The position numbers were made by a program, and so were the translations under genes. This document shows positions 22,856 to 36,379 of a stretch of 64,000 bases of DNA, one piece after another (the first letter of the stretch is position 1; each line of letters starts with the position of its first letter). The stretch is from Gymnogyps californianus (Eukaryota > Chordata > Aves > Accipitriformes > Cathartidae): contig NC_059473.1 in the NCBI RefSeq assembly GCF_018139145.2, positions 8,114,503 through 8,178,502 of the forward strand. Reading direction: 5' to 3'. The notes under the pieces were generated by a model. It saw only the letters and a list, made by a program, of their open reading frames with translations. It searched no databases and had not been told where the DNA came from.

Positions 22856-24477
22856 ACTCTGATCTGGGCTTTACACCTTTCTGGATGTCTTTGAATATTA
22901 ACAAAAAACCAAACCGTAACAAAAAAGACCCAGCGGTACTCCAGGTGACTGATACTAGTTCTAGGACCAGGTTTAGGAGGAAAGTGTATTAATGCAAGAT
23001 ACCGTACTTTCAGTGTAAACTTTTTTATGGCTGTTTCTGCCCACATGCTGGTTTGCAGGTGAGTATAACTTGTATAATACAATTTACGCAGTAAGAAGTC
23101 AGAAGAAAGTGTTAATTAAACAACTGTCACCAACTTTGAATTACATCTTCTTAGATACTCTTTCTTAGCTATTTGTCACGCTACAAACCTCTCTTCTGGC
23201 TCCTTGGGAAAGTGAGTTATACTGAATTCGCTTTAACCTCAGACACAGTGGTCCGAAATCTTACATTTTCTAGTAATGCATCAGAGAGAAGGACAGAGAA
23301 ATGTCCGACCATTTTAATGTTTCAACACGGCAAGAAAGAGTGTGTTTGATACATCACTGCACACTTCTAAGCATGCTTCCTATTTAGTTTTCAATAAAAA
23401 TAGTTGGTAGCTTTCCAAGGCTTTTCCAGGCTTATAAATAAATAAATACATAAATGAGAAATGCTTTGCAACACTAAAAATAACCCCTTTGATATCTAAT
23501 TATATGTATGTCTGTCTGGATCACACTTATTTTTTTGCAACTTTCTTGCTGTGCTTTCAGTGTAATTTTATACAGCGTTTGCATTAGAATTAAAACATGT
23601 GGGTCAGTTTTGAGAAAGTAAGAACACAGTAAGAATATTGTTTAATATCTTGTAGCCTGCATGGGCTATAAACAGCAGGTCATCAAGACTGTAAACTGTT
23701 TAAAGTACCCATGAACACAAAGGAGGAAACAGTTTCTTGGTGAAACTTTTTGTTTTAACAGCCACATTATTCATTTTTAATTGTTCAGTAGAACGGGGGA
23801 AACTCCGCACATGTTATATGTGAAGCAGAGAGGGGAAAAAAACCTTGAGACTTTGAGAGGTGTCATGGATAGCAAAATAATGTCATATAATAGGCTCTGA
23901 AAGCCTGCAGTTTTGAAAATCACAATTCATTCAAGTGAAAGATTGCATTTGTGTCAGGTGTAATCCTGTCAGAGGTGTAATCTTGTTTAAAACAACTTTT
24001 TTTTCGCAAAATGGAGCATAAGTGTTTCCAGGGAAGACTGTTCATTTAAAATTAATTTGTCGTAATACAGCCCTATTCATGAGAAGCTGAAAGTGAAGTT
24101 AGCACAAAATTGACTGGGGAGCCATGAATATTGTTGGATTTCTGTCAGTTTAGAGAGTTGAACATAAACAAAGATGCAAAACAAGTCACTTTAAATCAGA
24201 ATCTTACACTTGGCAATGAAGGACAACTTCAGAAAATGAGTTTTGGCTTTGAACAATTGGCCACAACTTAAGAATAAAACTGCCTCCCCATCACTGCCAG
24301 GATCCCTCCTTATTGCATGGTTTTTGAAGAGCATAAAAACTACCCTCTTGTTGTGATTTATTGTTAAAGAATATTTATTACCTGTCTTGCTTAGGGACTA
24401 TATAAATGGGGACTGCATTTGACATAAAAATTAGTTTTAGCCAAGACTGATATTTCCCTCCAGATTACAAAAGAAAA

Positions 24478-24530
24478 ACAAAACAAGAAAAAAAAAACCC
24501 CAAACCCCCCAAACAACAAGAAAAAAAATC
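24478..24530. repeat. A/C-rich low-complexity tract
   Basis: A runs are interspersed with CCCC and CCCCCC blocks, the complement style of the G/T tract at 7084-7196. Confidence 0.8.
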
Positions 24531-25241
24531 CTGTTTGGATTAAAGTTTTTCAGTGGTTATGGTTAAAATGCTTCCAGTATTGTCCTTGCATTCCTCACTA
24601 GCTCATGCTCCCGAGTTAAATTAGCTCTTGTATGGCACAGCCACCACTTTGGCCTTTCTTGGATTTGCTGCTTTTGGCAAGGGAAGGGACCTGTCTGACA
24701 CCCCAGACCGGGATGTGAAAGAAAATCTAAATTATGTTTGATCAACTGGAATGCCACTGTGTTAGCATGGGAATAATTAGGGTAGAAGTAAAGAAAACTT
24801 GGTTTCCCCCCATGGGGAATTCAAAGGCGTCAGAGAAGAGGCAGAAGATCTGTGTTGGAGGTCTGTGAATCTTACAGATACTTGGATGTCCTGTTGCGGC
24901 TACAGATCCACGAGTCCTCTTTCTTTACGGAACTTTAATTATGCAATTGGGGTATCTGGGTTTTTCTCCTTTTTTAAAAATTTAAGTATGCAACTAAGTT
25001 CCCCAGACACTTTTTGACAAATTAATGTAATTTGTAACACTTCAGGATCTCTAAAAACACAGTAAGATTTCATCTTATTTTTTCCCTGTCTCTTTGTTGT
25101 TGATTTTAGACAATGCTTTGTTTAGCTTTTCTACCAGATGGGTTTTATCAAAAAGAGCAGTTAGTTCGTGGGTCAGAGAATCTCTTGTGATCATACATAG
25201 AGGGTGAGGCTGAAAATGAGAGAGGACTGGTTTGGTCTTTG

Positions 25242-25255
25242 TTTTTTTTTTTTTT
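25242..25255. repeat. Poly(T) tract, 14 bases
   Basis: A T homopolymer following GTCTTTG. It generates a lysine-rich spurious frame on the minus strand. Confidence 0.8.
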
Positions 25256-26519
25256 AGTAACAATGTTTTAGGGGCCCAATGACTATGAATAAGAAATCAG
25301 GGCAGCACAAATGAGTAAATCCCCTGTATGGCAGACACACCATGTTCTGAAAGGAAATCCTCTAAGGTGGGACAGGTCCTCCCCTCATATACCAAAGAGC
25401 TTGGGGGACTTCGGCCTTTTTCACACGTTGTGATGCTGTTTGGTGTGTCACGTGTTCCTGTGGCGTGTGAAGAAATTGTAGCTGCAGAGCTCGTTCCGCT
25501 GCTGTTGCTCTCCTTCTCCCAGACAGCTCAGAGCTCCACTCGTGCCTGCAGGGATGCAGACTTTAAGCGCCTGTTTAAAAATAAAAAATAAAAAACCTCC
25601 TGTGTGTAACCCACATTAGACAGATGGGTCGGCATGACAGCAATGGGAAAGAGAAAGTTTCCAAATCTGACATAGGTTGACTATCTTTTAATAGGAGAGG
25701 AACATAATTTTTTCAGTTTTTGAAATATTCTGTGCTTAAAAAAATATTCTTTGAATTAGTTCCAACTGTGGACGTGACTTTTGTATCGGAGTAACTTACC
25801 CACCAAGAACAAACTGAGGGTATCAGTGCGTTTCAACTATTCCATTGAACCGGCATCAGTTGGTAGTAATTTTCTGTCACTGCTATTCAGTGTCAGATTT
25901 GAAGCAGAAGTGTATAAACAAAGGGCTCTGTAACCCATTATCTAATCTAGTTCCTCATAAGAATCCTATTTTATTAAATAAATGGCGATTCATATTAGAC
26001 ACAGGTGTGGTAAGTCCCTGTCTTGTGTTTTTCCAGGAGCCTGCCAGTGTGAGCAGCCTGAGATTTCGATGTATCACTGTAAAGCGAATGAATTGTTTTC
26101 TAATCTGCCCGGTCTTTTAGGAGGTGAATTCAGTGTCTTTAAAACTGGGAAAGCTTTGGGCAGGGCTAATTGCACTGAGCCCTGCTCTGAAACAAATGCC
26201 TCCAAGGTGGTCACATCTCGGTAGTGCCATTTTCGGCCGCATGTGCAGTACACGTTTGTTCTCCTCCCACACTTTCCTCACTTTTCCATATTATCCAGAC
26301 AGCCAAACATATCTTCCAGCCCATGGCAGAGGAATTCAATGTGTTTCTTTGACACTGGGTCTTGCATTTAACTATTAGCTCCAGGCTATCCTTAATACAA
26401 ACCAGTGCTAATGCTCATTTGGATTATTGTGTATTTTATTGGAGCAATTGTAATGGAAACGTGCTGTTGATGTTTGGAAAACAATGTATTTACCTACCAG
26501 TGTTTTAAAAAATAAAAGC

Positions 26520-26700
26520 ACCCCTATTGGCTTACAGTAGCTGGATGTTCAACAGCAGGAGCTGTGATTTGGCTCCAAGCCCAGCATCCATTATATCTTG
26601 CACCTTTAGCCTCCAAATTGATAAAATGGCAAGCGTACAATTAACAGATTTAACTACAGTGTCTCTTATCTAAATGCTGTGCCTGGCAAGTATATTATCC
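26520..26700. promoter_or_regulatory. Candidate conserved non-coding element
   Basis: The segment is complex and balanced, with a GATA-type site in reverse (CTTATCT near 26667), ATTGATAAAATGG, and AACAGATTTAACTACAG. It is flanked by AT-rich sequence upstream and pyrimidine-rich sequence downstream. No open frame is notable. The enhancer suggestion is inferred from composition only. Confidence 0.2.
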
Positions 26701-29700
26701 CTCCCCCACCCCTGCACTTTTCTAGTTCTTCAAACTTTCCCCCCCTCTTCCCATCACTTTCTTGGGCAGTCACTTCTAGTGGTGATCTCTCCATATTGTT
26801 ATTGTGTCTTTTCATAGACTGGCAGAGCATCCTTGATGAGTTTAGTGTCTTCCCACCCGTGTCTCACCCTTTCTCATTTGTCTTTCCTTCTCCATTCGTT
26901 GTCCAGCTTGCTTCTGTTTGATGTGAACTCTATTTTGATTTTTTTTATTTTAGTGTTTACCTCTATTTCTTCCTTCCACCTAATGAAAGGAACACTTCCT
27001 CTTAGTAGAAAGTTGGGTCTAAATCTTGGGTTTCATTAAAGTCAGACTAGTTTGAATTAAGGTTTAGGGTTCATTCCTACTAAATGTAAGAGAAGCATCC
27101 GAGCTTGGGCTATAGGAAGATGGAAATGCTGTCGTCCCAGAAGCAAACCAGTCCTCTTTCATCAGGTATCTGTGTAGCCAGGCTCAAGCATTTCCAGTTG
27201 AGCTGGAAATACTATTTTCTCATCTAAACCAATATGTTAATTCAGGCCATAGTTAATTCACAGTACAAGTTCAATAACTAAAGATATTTTATTTTTCATC
27301 TCGGTTATGCACCTTGTTTTAATATATGCATTAAAAAAGATGATTGACATTTCCTTTTACTGCATGAGGTGTGATATGTGCAATACTCTCTTCTATACAT
27401 ACAGAGAATACCCCTTCATTTTTAACAATCACAACTGTTGAAACATTGCTTGTGTATCATTGATGAAACCATACACATTTTAAAATGCATTCCTTCTGCT
27501 TTCTTCCTATCAGATGTTGAGAAATGGTTGCTTGCAATTTCTCAAAGTTGCAAGAACTAGTCTCAGCTTGCCTTCTGATCAATTAAAGTCTTAAGACACA
27601 ATGCTTTATAACAGGCCGGACTCTATGATTAAACACACAGAGTTTTAACTTGTGAATACTTGACCAAATAAATGCCATAATCAACAGGACTAGATGGCAT
27701 GTGATGATTTGCTGGATGTGAAAATCCTCCTTTATTAAGGCATTTGTTACTTATTTTCATGAAATGAGTTTCATCTGCAATCAGTCTCATAATATGCATG
27801 GTATCTATAAAATTATCAGTTTGTTTGTTTGTTTTTTTAAAGAAACCGTGGCTTTTCAGATGGTTGCGTTTTGGGTCTTCATGGCGAATTGTGCATTCAA
27901 CTGGTGGGCTGAACAAATATTTCTTTGCCCTGCCTACTGTAACATCACTCATGACTAGTTATCCTATTAGAAGTGTTTTGAGACTTTGGTAAAAATCATA
28001 CTTTTCTCCCTTTTAAAGTGATCATTGTTTCTGAAAGCTAGAGAGACTTCTTTGTTTCTTAGCTTTTAGTCTGAAACAGCATGCATTTCTTCAGTCTTTA
28101 AAATGCGAGGTTTCTGTGTAACCAAGGATTGTGAGATCCTTTCTTTTGTACATTTATGTTTGAAGGTATTCATTTGAGGGTAATTCCAAGTAAAAAGAAA
28201 GTCTTTTGTGGCACAGTGGATGTCTGCAGGTGTTCTAATCTCCTACTATATCACTGTCTGGGAGATTTCACCTTCATGTTTAGGGAGTTCATTCGGGCTA
28301 ATCAGGATTGGCAACTCTGTGCAAATGAGATTGTAAATGAAGCTTGAAAGTGGAATTTATTTTAAAGAAAATATTTGGATTAAAGAGACTGTGGTATATT
28401 TATCATTCTATTTTCCTCTTCCAGCTGAACACTCTTAACATTTTCATATTTTGTTAAATTATATTAAAAATTAAAAAAATGTAAAAGAAATTGAGGTGGA
28501 TCATTAATACATCCCGCTGTTTTTTTCCTGAATATCAGTCATACTTAATGCATTCAGAACATAATTGTAATGTATGGAGGATTCAATCTTAACTAACAAG
28601 CTGAGAAAGAGACGAGTAAATCTGTTTTCCTTCTTCATTTTGAAGTGTTTTCTTGAGAAAAATTTTCCGAAGGGAAGAAGGTTAAATTTTGGGTCCCATT
28701 TAGGTAGCTCTTTTTTTAAGAGCAGCAAGAGATGTTACTAAACGCCGTTTCCCCCTGAAGTCCTTGCTAAACTCGGTGAAGTTGGCTTGAACAGACAGCA
28801 CTTTGCCCTTCATGAGTAGCTAGTTTATCTTTATGCCTCTGAAGACTTGTGGAATTTACTAAATCCTTTAAGGAATAAATGGGATATACTTTATATGTAC
28901 AGATTTTTATCTATTTCCTTTTATTGATATTACATCAGCATGCAAGGTCAGTGAACTAGGCATGGGCTTTCTCTATTACTGCACCATGCTGGCAGTGCTG
29001 TTCTGTTCTCAGAAGCACTCCCAGTTCTCTTTCTTCAAGTTTCTACTTGACTAATGAAACGTTTGCATTGCTCTTTTGCCCAGTTCCTAACAATTCCCTG
29101 AGGAGCTGTTTTCACTTTCTGTAGAGCATTTACATTTTATCTTTGTAAGAGAGGAGTTTTGGCATCTATTCTTTCTTCTACCCTAATGGGATTGATTTCA
29201 GAGTTACCTACACAACCATTCCTACATTCCTGCATAAATATAAACCTTCAAAATACATGGAACAATTACCTTTACATATCAGAAGATTAACTAAACTGGA
29301 GAACAATAAAACTTAGTGAAGCAGGAATCTTCAAATGATGTGGAATGATTTTTGAAGCTTATGTCAGTTTTGTTAGAGCTTTAATTTTACATTCCTGTAC
29401 TTTTCAGATTACTTGACAATAGTGAGCGAATAGTAGGGTGTACTTTTTCTACTTAGAGAAAGGAATGGAACAATTTAAAAATAAAAGTAGTGTCTTGCTT
29501 GAGAGGAATGGTGCTTGTTTGACACTTCTAAGACCAAGAAATTTCAGTTTGCCTTCTGTTAAAGATGTCATTTCAGCAACCTGAACAAAGTGGTGGCGGA
29601 AAATTTTTGCTTGGAAAGCCTTTTTGGAGGCTTAACGTAGTTTGCAGATTTTCTTGTGACATTTAAAAGCAATTGGTTAGGTTGTGGCAGTGACACGAGC

Positions 29701-30867
29701 CTTAGTTAAGCAAGCAGAGATTGGTTTTCTTTCTCTGGCTTGTGCCCTTCATGTTAAGATGGTTACTGTAGAGTTAAATATGCTGTTTGCGTAAATCTAT
29801 TTCGATATTATGGATAGCACTACGATTCTGTATGTTCATACAGCATATGGTCGTGTTCTTCGAATAAGGGAAATCTTAAGAGAAGGAATTTTTCAAGTAC
29901 ATAAATGAGCGCAGATCTTTCTGGAGGATAGCAATTTCTGCCATTCAAATAATTTTCCAAATTGGTTTTTTTTCTCATTTTTTCTGGGCTTACCTAGACA
30001 TGATTGATGTGTGTAATTCCAAAATAATGGAAAGAATAACATTCTGGAATGAAATGCCCACCTTTTGGACAAAACAAACACAAATCTGGAATGCTGGAAT
30101 TAAGGCTGGAATAGCTGGGAAGAAAGATGGTTTGTTAAGAGATGTATAATTTTGAAGGTATTAATTCTTTACAGCTTGAGCTGTCACGTTTAAGACTACT
30201 TCCTACAGTAGAATATCGGAAGTTACCAATTCAGAATGTCAACACAGAGTAAACAGTCAAAATAAATTGAAATTGCCCTATGTGAATCATTGTCCTGAGG
30301 AATATGAAAGAAAGTAGTGTTATTGAGATATGTTATTTTCTCAGCAGGGAAAGCAAACTTGCCTTCTCAAGACTTATCTGTCACTTCCTAAATACCTTAT
30401 TCAAAACCATGCATATATTTTCATTTGTTTGTGATAGGCATAGAAGTGGGAAGTCCCCATTCATCCCTACTGCTCTCAACACAATATCTAACAAGGTTGA
30501 CAGGTCTTGTAATTTGTTTGCTGCTTCTATTCTTTCGTTTCTTTTTCTTCAGTTCACAAAAGAGCTGTATTCCAACTCCTATCACTTTTGTGTGTTAAAT
30601 TCACTTCAAGTGAACCTACATTTAAATCTCAAATCTTCTGCTCTGCATTAGAAGGTGGCTGCACTTACATGAATAGATTTTAAGGATGAAAATAATAAGC
30701 TTCAGTAGCTTAAAATTTTATTGCCTAAATCTGTTACTACATACTAATTCTAAGCACTCCAGTGCTGATTTAAGATCTTACTAGACGCCTTTTCAGAGAG
30801 ATTGCAGAATGAGTGTGTGGGTACTAGGCACATGGGAAAATCTGGCCACTAAATAATTCTTTAGATT

Positions 30868-30882
30868 AAAAAAAAAAAAAAA
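30868..30882. repeat. Poly(A) tract, 15 bases
   Basis: An A homopolymer followed by GGGACTG. No retroposon body was recognised upstream. Confidence 0.8.
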
Positions 30883-31533
30883 GGGACTGCGGAGCCTGAA
30901 GAGTCTTACTTAAAAGGTGCCTGGGGTTGAAAATTCAGTCCAGCAATCCATGATTGCTACAACCATCCAAATGCGTTAAAAAAAGGTTGCAGCTACTTAA
31001 TGTGGTGCATTGCTTGATGGAAGATATTGCTGTCAAACCTCCAAGTATACATTTTCATTGCCTGGGAGTGTCACCGTAGCTGTATAAACTTTAATTAAGG
31101 GCTTAAAGCATTATGTTGCAGAGGAAGAGGGGGCAGAGAAGAAGAGGAATTGAGAACTTTGACCAAATATAGAATTTAGGCCAAAAAGTTGCCTCTTAGC
31201 TCCATGCCATTTTCAGTGTTAAAATTCAGTGAGATGTAAAAGGAAGAGGAATAATTGGGTGATGAGTTGCTGCATGAAAACTTCAAGGAGTTGTTTCTGT
31301 TTTGTGGCTCTGTGTCAAGAGTTTTCTTACTAAGTGATTGTTTCATAAAATGAGTCGAGAAGTGGTTGAAAATGTGGGTATTTTGAAGCTTACTACAGTA
31401 AACTATCATTAAATGATCAAGATCATTTGCCCTGTGTAACACTTCTCTGCCTGTGGTGGTTTTCTGAACACCAAATCCTGTAAGGCTCTGGGTACCTCTA
31501 GAGCGCTGCTAAAAATCTCAACTTGCTTTACAG

Positions 31534-31647
31534 GTTCTTGGCACCTTTCAGGAGTGGATGGAGGAAGAATGTACCAAACTTGTTGGAACAGAGCGGTCTA
31601 TGAGTGCATGGAAAAAACTCTTCCACCCATACCATGACTGGAGATAG
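31534..31647 (+). CDS. Weak candidate terminal exon, 37 codons and TAG
   Basis: An acceptor-like sequence (CTTGCTTTACAG, AG at 31532-31533) is followed by a frame that runs 37 codons to TAG at 31645-31647. The product is coding-like in composition, rich in E, W and K with a WKKLFHPYHDW ending, and not low-complexity. The pyrimidine tract is weak, the frame remains open only a few codons upstream of the AG, and a minus-strand frame overlaps it. No family is recognised. Chance is the more likely explanation. Confidence 0.1.
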   Translation, partial: VLGTFQEWMEEECTKLVGTERSMSAWKKLFHPYHDWR

Positions 31648-32559
31648 GGTGTGTCCCGTGAAGCTTGGGATGAGAAAGATTGTTTCCCGGAGGCAATCAT
31701 CGTCCTCCCGCTGCTGCCTCTCCCCAGAGTGAGCTCAGAGGCGTGCGTAGGAGGATACCCATTCATTATGTCTCGGGTCTGCTGTCAGAGCCCGCTTCTG
31801 TGAGGGGCTGTAGGGATCTGCCGTGGAGTTGTGCTCCTTTAACGTGTTCACCCTCTGCCCTGCAGTACACGTCTTTTGCATTTGACGTCACGGTGTACTG
31901 CTTGGCCTTTCCAGGAGAGGAGCGAGGTAGTCTTCCAGTCTTCGTTATGCCCCATTCCAATGGGACTAATGAAATAATCCAGTATTTTAAATATTGGAAA
32001 GGATTTAGGCCCATTTATGCATTCATTTTGGATTTCCTTATTTGTGGTTCTTCAAGGCGCAAGGTTAAAAAAAAAATAAATTGGAAGGTACATATTTCCC
32101 CAGCAGGTCATTAGTAATGAAATAGCGAACTTTATCTTTTAATTTATATTGTTAGTAGATCAGACTTCCAGACATTTGTCTTAATGCTTGTTTCCATGTT
32201 TAATAGCTGAGCTAAAGGTTAAAAAAAATGGGCTGCTTCATCATTCTTTCAGCATTTGGGGAAAGTTAGTCCAGCTTTAAGGTTTCTGTACCAATGTGCT
32301 CCAACTCTGAGCTGCATGATTGGCTTCTAACCAAGGGCTTTGTGAAGCATGGAGGATCATGGTGTACTGGAGGTAACAAAGCATACCGCATTATAACATT
32401 TCCCTTTCTTTTCCTTTTATGCTTTCACAGAGCAGAGGAATTTTTTCCCTAGTGTTTATCGAGGGAATCGGTGATTAACTTCCGGAAAATAAAATTATTT
32501 TCTTGAAAGACATAAGTGCTTAAACCTAATACTGAAGCAGCAGGTGAAAAATAATAGTG

Positions 32560-32730
32560 AAGCTGGTTTTAATGCGGGAAGTGGAGAATGCGTAATTGAA
32601 ACAGTATGATGATGAAAAGGCATTATGTGAAGCTGTCAGAAGTCATTATAATACACTAATTAACACACTTCACACTCTTAGCTTATGCTGTTGTGTGCTA
32701 ATATTTCTTCCTCTTTTGCCTTTTGTATTC
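32560..32730. promoter_or_regulatory. Candidate conserved non-coding element, homeodomain-motif rich
   Basis: Several TAAT-type cores sit close together: GTAATTG (about 32591), ATTATAAT (about 32644) and CTAATTAAC (about 32656). They lie in a segment without homopolymers or open frames. This motif density suits a homeodomain-responsive enhancer, but AT-rich DNA produces such cores readily. Confidence 0.18.
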
Positions 32731-35700
32731 CTTAACCTTTTCTGAGGGTATTTGAAGGCAGGCAGTGGTATTTCCCGTATTTTGCTATTTTAAATGCTTT
32801 GTTAGAGGAACCTGTCACCTGCATTATATGGATTTTCCTCGTGATAACAATTTAATGTGTATGCTTGGGCTTTTGTTTTGTTTTCCTAGTGTTTTTGAAG
32901 AAAACACAGATTATATTTCAGCTGAGGTATGTAATGTCAGATTGTAAAGGGAAAACTTTATTCTGTGTGTGTGACCGATACCTTCCTTTGCTTGCGGCTT
33001 ATCTACCTTATGTTGTGAGTCTTTCTGGAGGAAGCCTCCTTTTGAACATAACAAATGTAAACAACCCAGTAGATCTTCATACCTCACAGGACTTCCGGAA
33101 ATGGTTCGGTGTGAAATCACCCTGCTTAAAATGCCATCATAAGGTTTATGCGCTACCGGAGGAAATAACAGCTTAAATGATACATAAGGCAGGAATTGGT
33201 TCCATGTATGAATTTCATCCCTCACACTGAATTTAGCTAATAATGCTTTAGACTGTTTACCGTGATCTTTACATACTTATGATTGGATTTTGCCAGTGCC
33301 GCTCTTCTATTCTCCCTAACAAGCCTACATACTGTGTAGTTTAAGGCCTACGACAGCTTTTGAGTACCTTTCCAGGCTCCAAAATACAGAAGGCAGGGCA
33401 TAAGCTGCTGTCCAGCCTTTCCTAACTGGTCCACACTTTGCGAGGCTCAGTTGATGAGCCCTCCATCCCTAGATGTCCCAAGTGGTTTAAAGCACTGACA
33501 GGGCTTCCCTCTACTCAGCTGCGTTTAGCCATTTGAGTAAACCTTGCCTCAGTTAATGTCTTCTGCATGGAAGAACCAAAAACTAAAGATGAAAATGGAG
33601 AAGGTACCACGTGTTGAAGTAAATGTTGGAAGAGAACAAACACAGTGAAATCAGACTCCTGTTTCTATCCCCAGTGATGGATTTGAGATGGGAGCAGTTC
33701 TTTCATTCCCAAAATATTTAGAGCAATTCTGCTTTTTTCCAAGGCCAAACATGGAAAACTTTAGTACAGCAGGGGAAAAGCTCTCAACAGAAGATTCTGT
33801 TTATGGAAACGGTTGTGCAATCCATGACTGCCACAGCTTTTCTTACTCCAGTGCACATGCCCACATACACATCCCTGCTGAAAATACCATTTACAGTTAA
33901 TGCCTTAGGCACATCTCCAGTGTAGTGAACATGTATAATTTCTAACATAATATTATGTGGTAACTGTTGGCAAACTGTTCGCTCCATGATGGAAGTCAAC
34001 TCAGATTAATTACTTTTTGATGTTAGGAAACGGCAGCTCTGAGAGGTACAAGCTGTCCCGTGTGCTTCAGAGCCAAGTTACCATCACGTTCAGGCTAGTT
34101 CCTCCTGTAACTCACTGTATGGGATGATCCGAGAACATACGAGTCTATCAGAGGATGCTGCTTTAGGGCAGGGAGTCGATACCAGGCGGGGAACAAGGTC
34201 TGGGCTGTGAAGGGGTAGCCTGGGGGGGGTGGGTCACTTCCACTTAGGGGTACTGCTGGAAGGGTGGTTTTTCCATGGGCTGTGGTTGCCGTAGTCTATT
34301 CCTGAACTTTGACGCTGATTGTAAAATCGCATTTCCTCCTCCTTATGTTTTTGCGTAATCATGTGAGAAATCGCTAGATAGGCATCAGTCCTAGTGCTGC
34401 TTCAGGACTTCATAATTTCCCAAGATCTTGGGGATAAGGTGAGACCTTCTGGCTGAGATCGTGTTCTTCACTGAGTTTAGCAAAGTATGTTTTACATAGG
34501 TGAAATTTTGCAAAAGCACAAAGGAGCAAGTGTTGGCTGTTTGTGAACAGCCATTCTGATACCTAGGCCTTTTGCTCCATGAAAGAAACATACGAAGAAC
34601 ACTTTCAGGGAAGTCTTTCGGGTTTGGTATTTAAGGTTGTGTCTTTACAATAACTCTTACCTAGAATTGCTCTCTCAGTTTACAGAATTACTTGAGCGGT
34701 AAGAAGAGGGCAAAAAATTACTTAGATCCTCATCTCCTCTTTTAATGTGACCAGAATGATTTCTGTAGGGAGACATTCCTGCAGTTTTAATTTGGAAGCT
34801 CTTTGGTGCTCTGAATAACACATATAATCTGAATTATACCTGTTAATTTTAACTGTGTTGGAATGTTTCTCTTTTCAAGTGAACATCTGTTTGATTTGCT
34901 CAAGTTTCTTTTTAATACAGGATTGATTTCTGTGTGTCATTTTATATCGATTGATTTGCTTTTCTGTTGTCAAGGCTTGCCGCTCAGGTATTATTGACAG
35001 CTCTGGAACACTTTTTAAGATCTGCGCAGTAAACTGAACATTCATTGAGGGTCGTTTTCCATAGCAGCTGATACAGTGCATCTCATCAGTTACTTCCTAC
35101 TTTAATGAGTATTTGAGTCAGAAGATAAAGGGATTTACCTGGGCAAACCTGATTCCTTTTCCTCTTGCTTAGTCATGTACTATACCTACCAAACTTAGGA
35201 TATGTTCAAATAAGAAGCTGCTAAAAAGGACATTAATATTGAATCTCTGAGATGAAATTTGCAGGTATGTGGTGCGCTGCCTGATGATAAGCTAACTTTT
35301 CGAATGTACTTTAAGTACAAGAATTGTTTTATTCCTGGTCAGACTGTGCTATCCACTTGTGAAAGATGATTTATTCCTTCCTTTTTTTTTTGGTAGAAAA
35401 GAAACTACTTAACATTAACACTAGAAGAAGATTTGCACTTATATAACAAATCTATTAGGCAGTCAAAAAGAGCTTTCTAAATCTTACTCTCTATTACTTT
35501 CACTAGCACTGTCAGATATTTATAGTAAAAGCAATTATGTTTGGTGGAGGTGGTGGTGATGGGGACAGACAGGATGGAAAGTGGTTATAAAATGCCATTC
35601 CTCACAAATGGTAGATGTCAAACAAAATGTAAAATCTAAAGGTGCCATGTAAGCTCTGTTCTCAGAACCTTTGTTTGGAAGACATGAGTTTTACTGACAG

Positions 35701-35820
35701 CGTATGACAGGAAGCTTACATTTTTCAGGGTGGGCTGAAATGTGTCTGAAACCGATGGCAGTCAATCTCAGCCATTCATATCTCTGGTTATCACATTTTG
35801 ATGCAGCTAGAATGAAATGA

Positions 35821-35842
35821 AAGAAGCACTAAAGAAGCACAA
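35821..35842. repeat. 11-bp tandem duplication
   Basis: AAAGAAGCACT is followed by AAAGAAGCACA. There are two copies with one mismatch. Confidence 0.75.
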
Positions 35843-36379
35843 ACGAAGTAATTGGAACCTAATCACGCTTAATTATTAGGCATGTGTTTAATTTTAGGGA
35901 TATAAATAGGCCTGCTGAAGGGAAAAGGACATATTCTTTTCATTGCCTAGTACGATTTTTAAAAATGTATGCTCTTCAAGTAGTTGGATGTTTCTGATAT
36001 TTTTACAGAAGAATCCTTACAGTCATTCAGTTACACAGGATTTTTTTGTTAAATGGGCTTTAACTCTTTGTTATGTTTCCCTCAAAAGAAATACTCTGAC
36101 AATAGTATTAGCAAAATTGAAAATGTAGCTATGTTTCATTGTCTTACTTAAGGATTATATCCAGGTATACAACTGTTTGCTCTCCCCTTTTTATTTACGT
36201 ATAAATTTGCAGTCTGCTGTCTTTTGTTTCTGTCTTTTAGAGTCATCTTGCCTTCATTAAATAAGAATGGTTAAAATATCTTCAACTGTAATGTGTCCTC
36301 CACATTTTTCTTCTAAAACTTTCTAATGGTTGTATTTTCCTGTTTGTTGTTTCTTTTCCTTTTAATTCTTGCTGCAGGA

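Larger units (their letters stand above)
22856..31512. other. Non-coding AT-rich DNA, no gene recognised
   Basis: No exon is supported. It holds an A/C-rich tract (24478-24530), a T14 tract (25242-25255), a pyrimidine-rich zone (about 26690-26960), a regulatory candidate (26520-26700) and an A15 tract (30868-30882). A frame of 107 codons on the minus strand at 27629-27952 includes an AT-driven, K/N/H-rich product with no recognisable domain. Confidence 0.6.

Noticed and set aside
31680..32114. 144-codon plus-strand frame with 82-codon minus frame
   Set aside because: Both strands are open in a GC-richer patch; no domain, and the 3' part is poly-K from an A run.
33360..33560. Segment with phrases resembling the body of an old CR1 (GATGAGCCCTCCATCCCTAG)
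   Set aside because: Similarity is from memory and weak, with no recognisable 3' tail; not enough to call an element.
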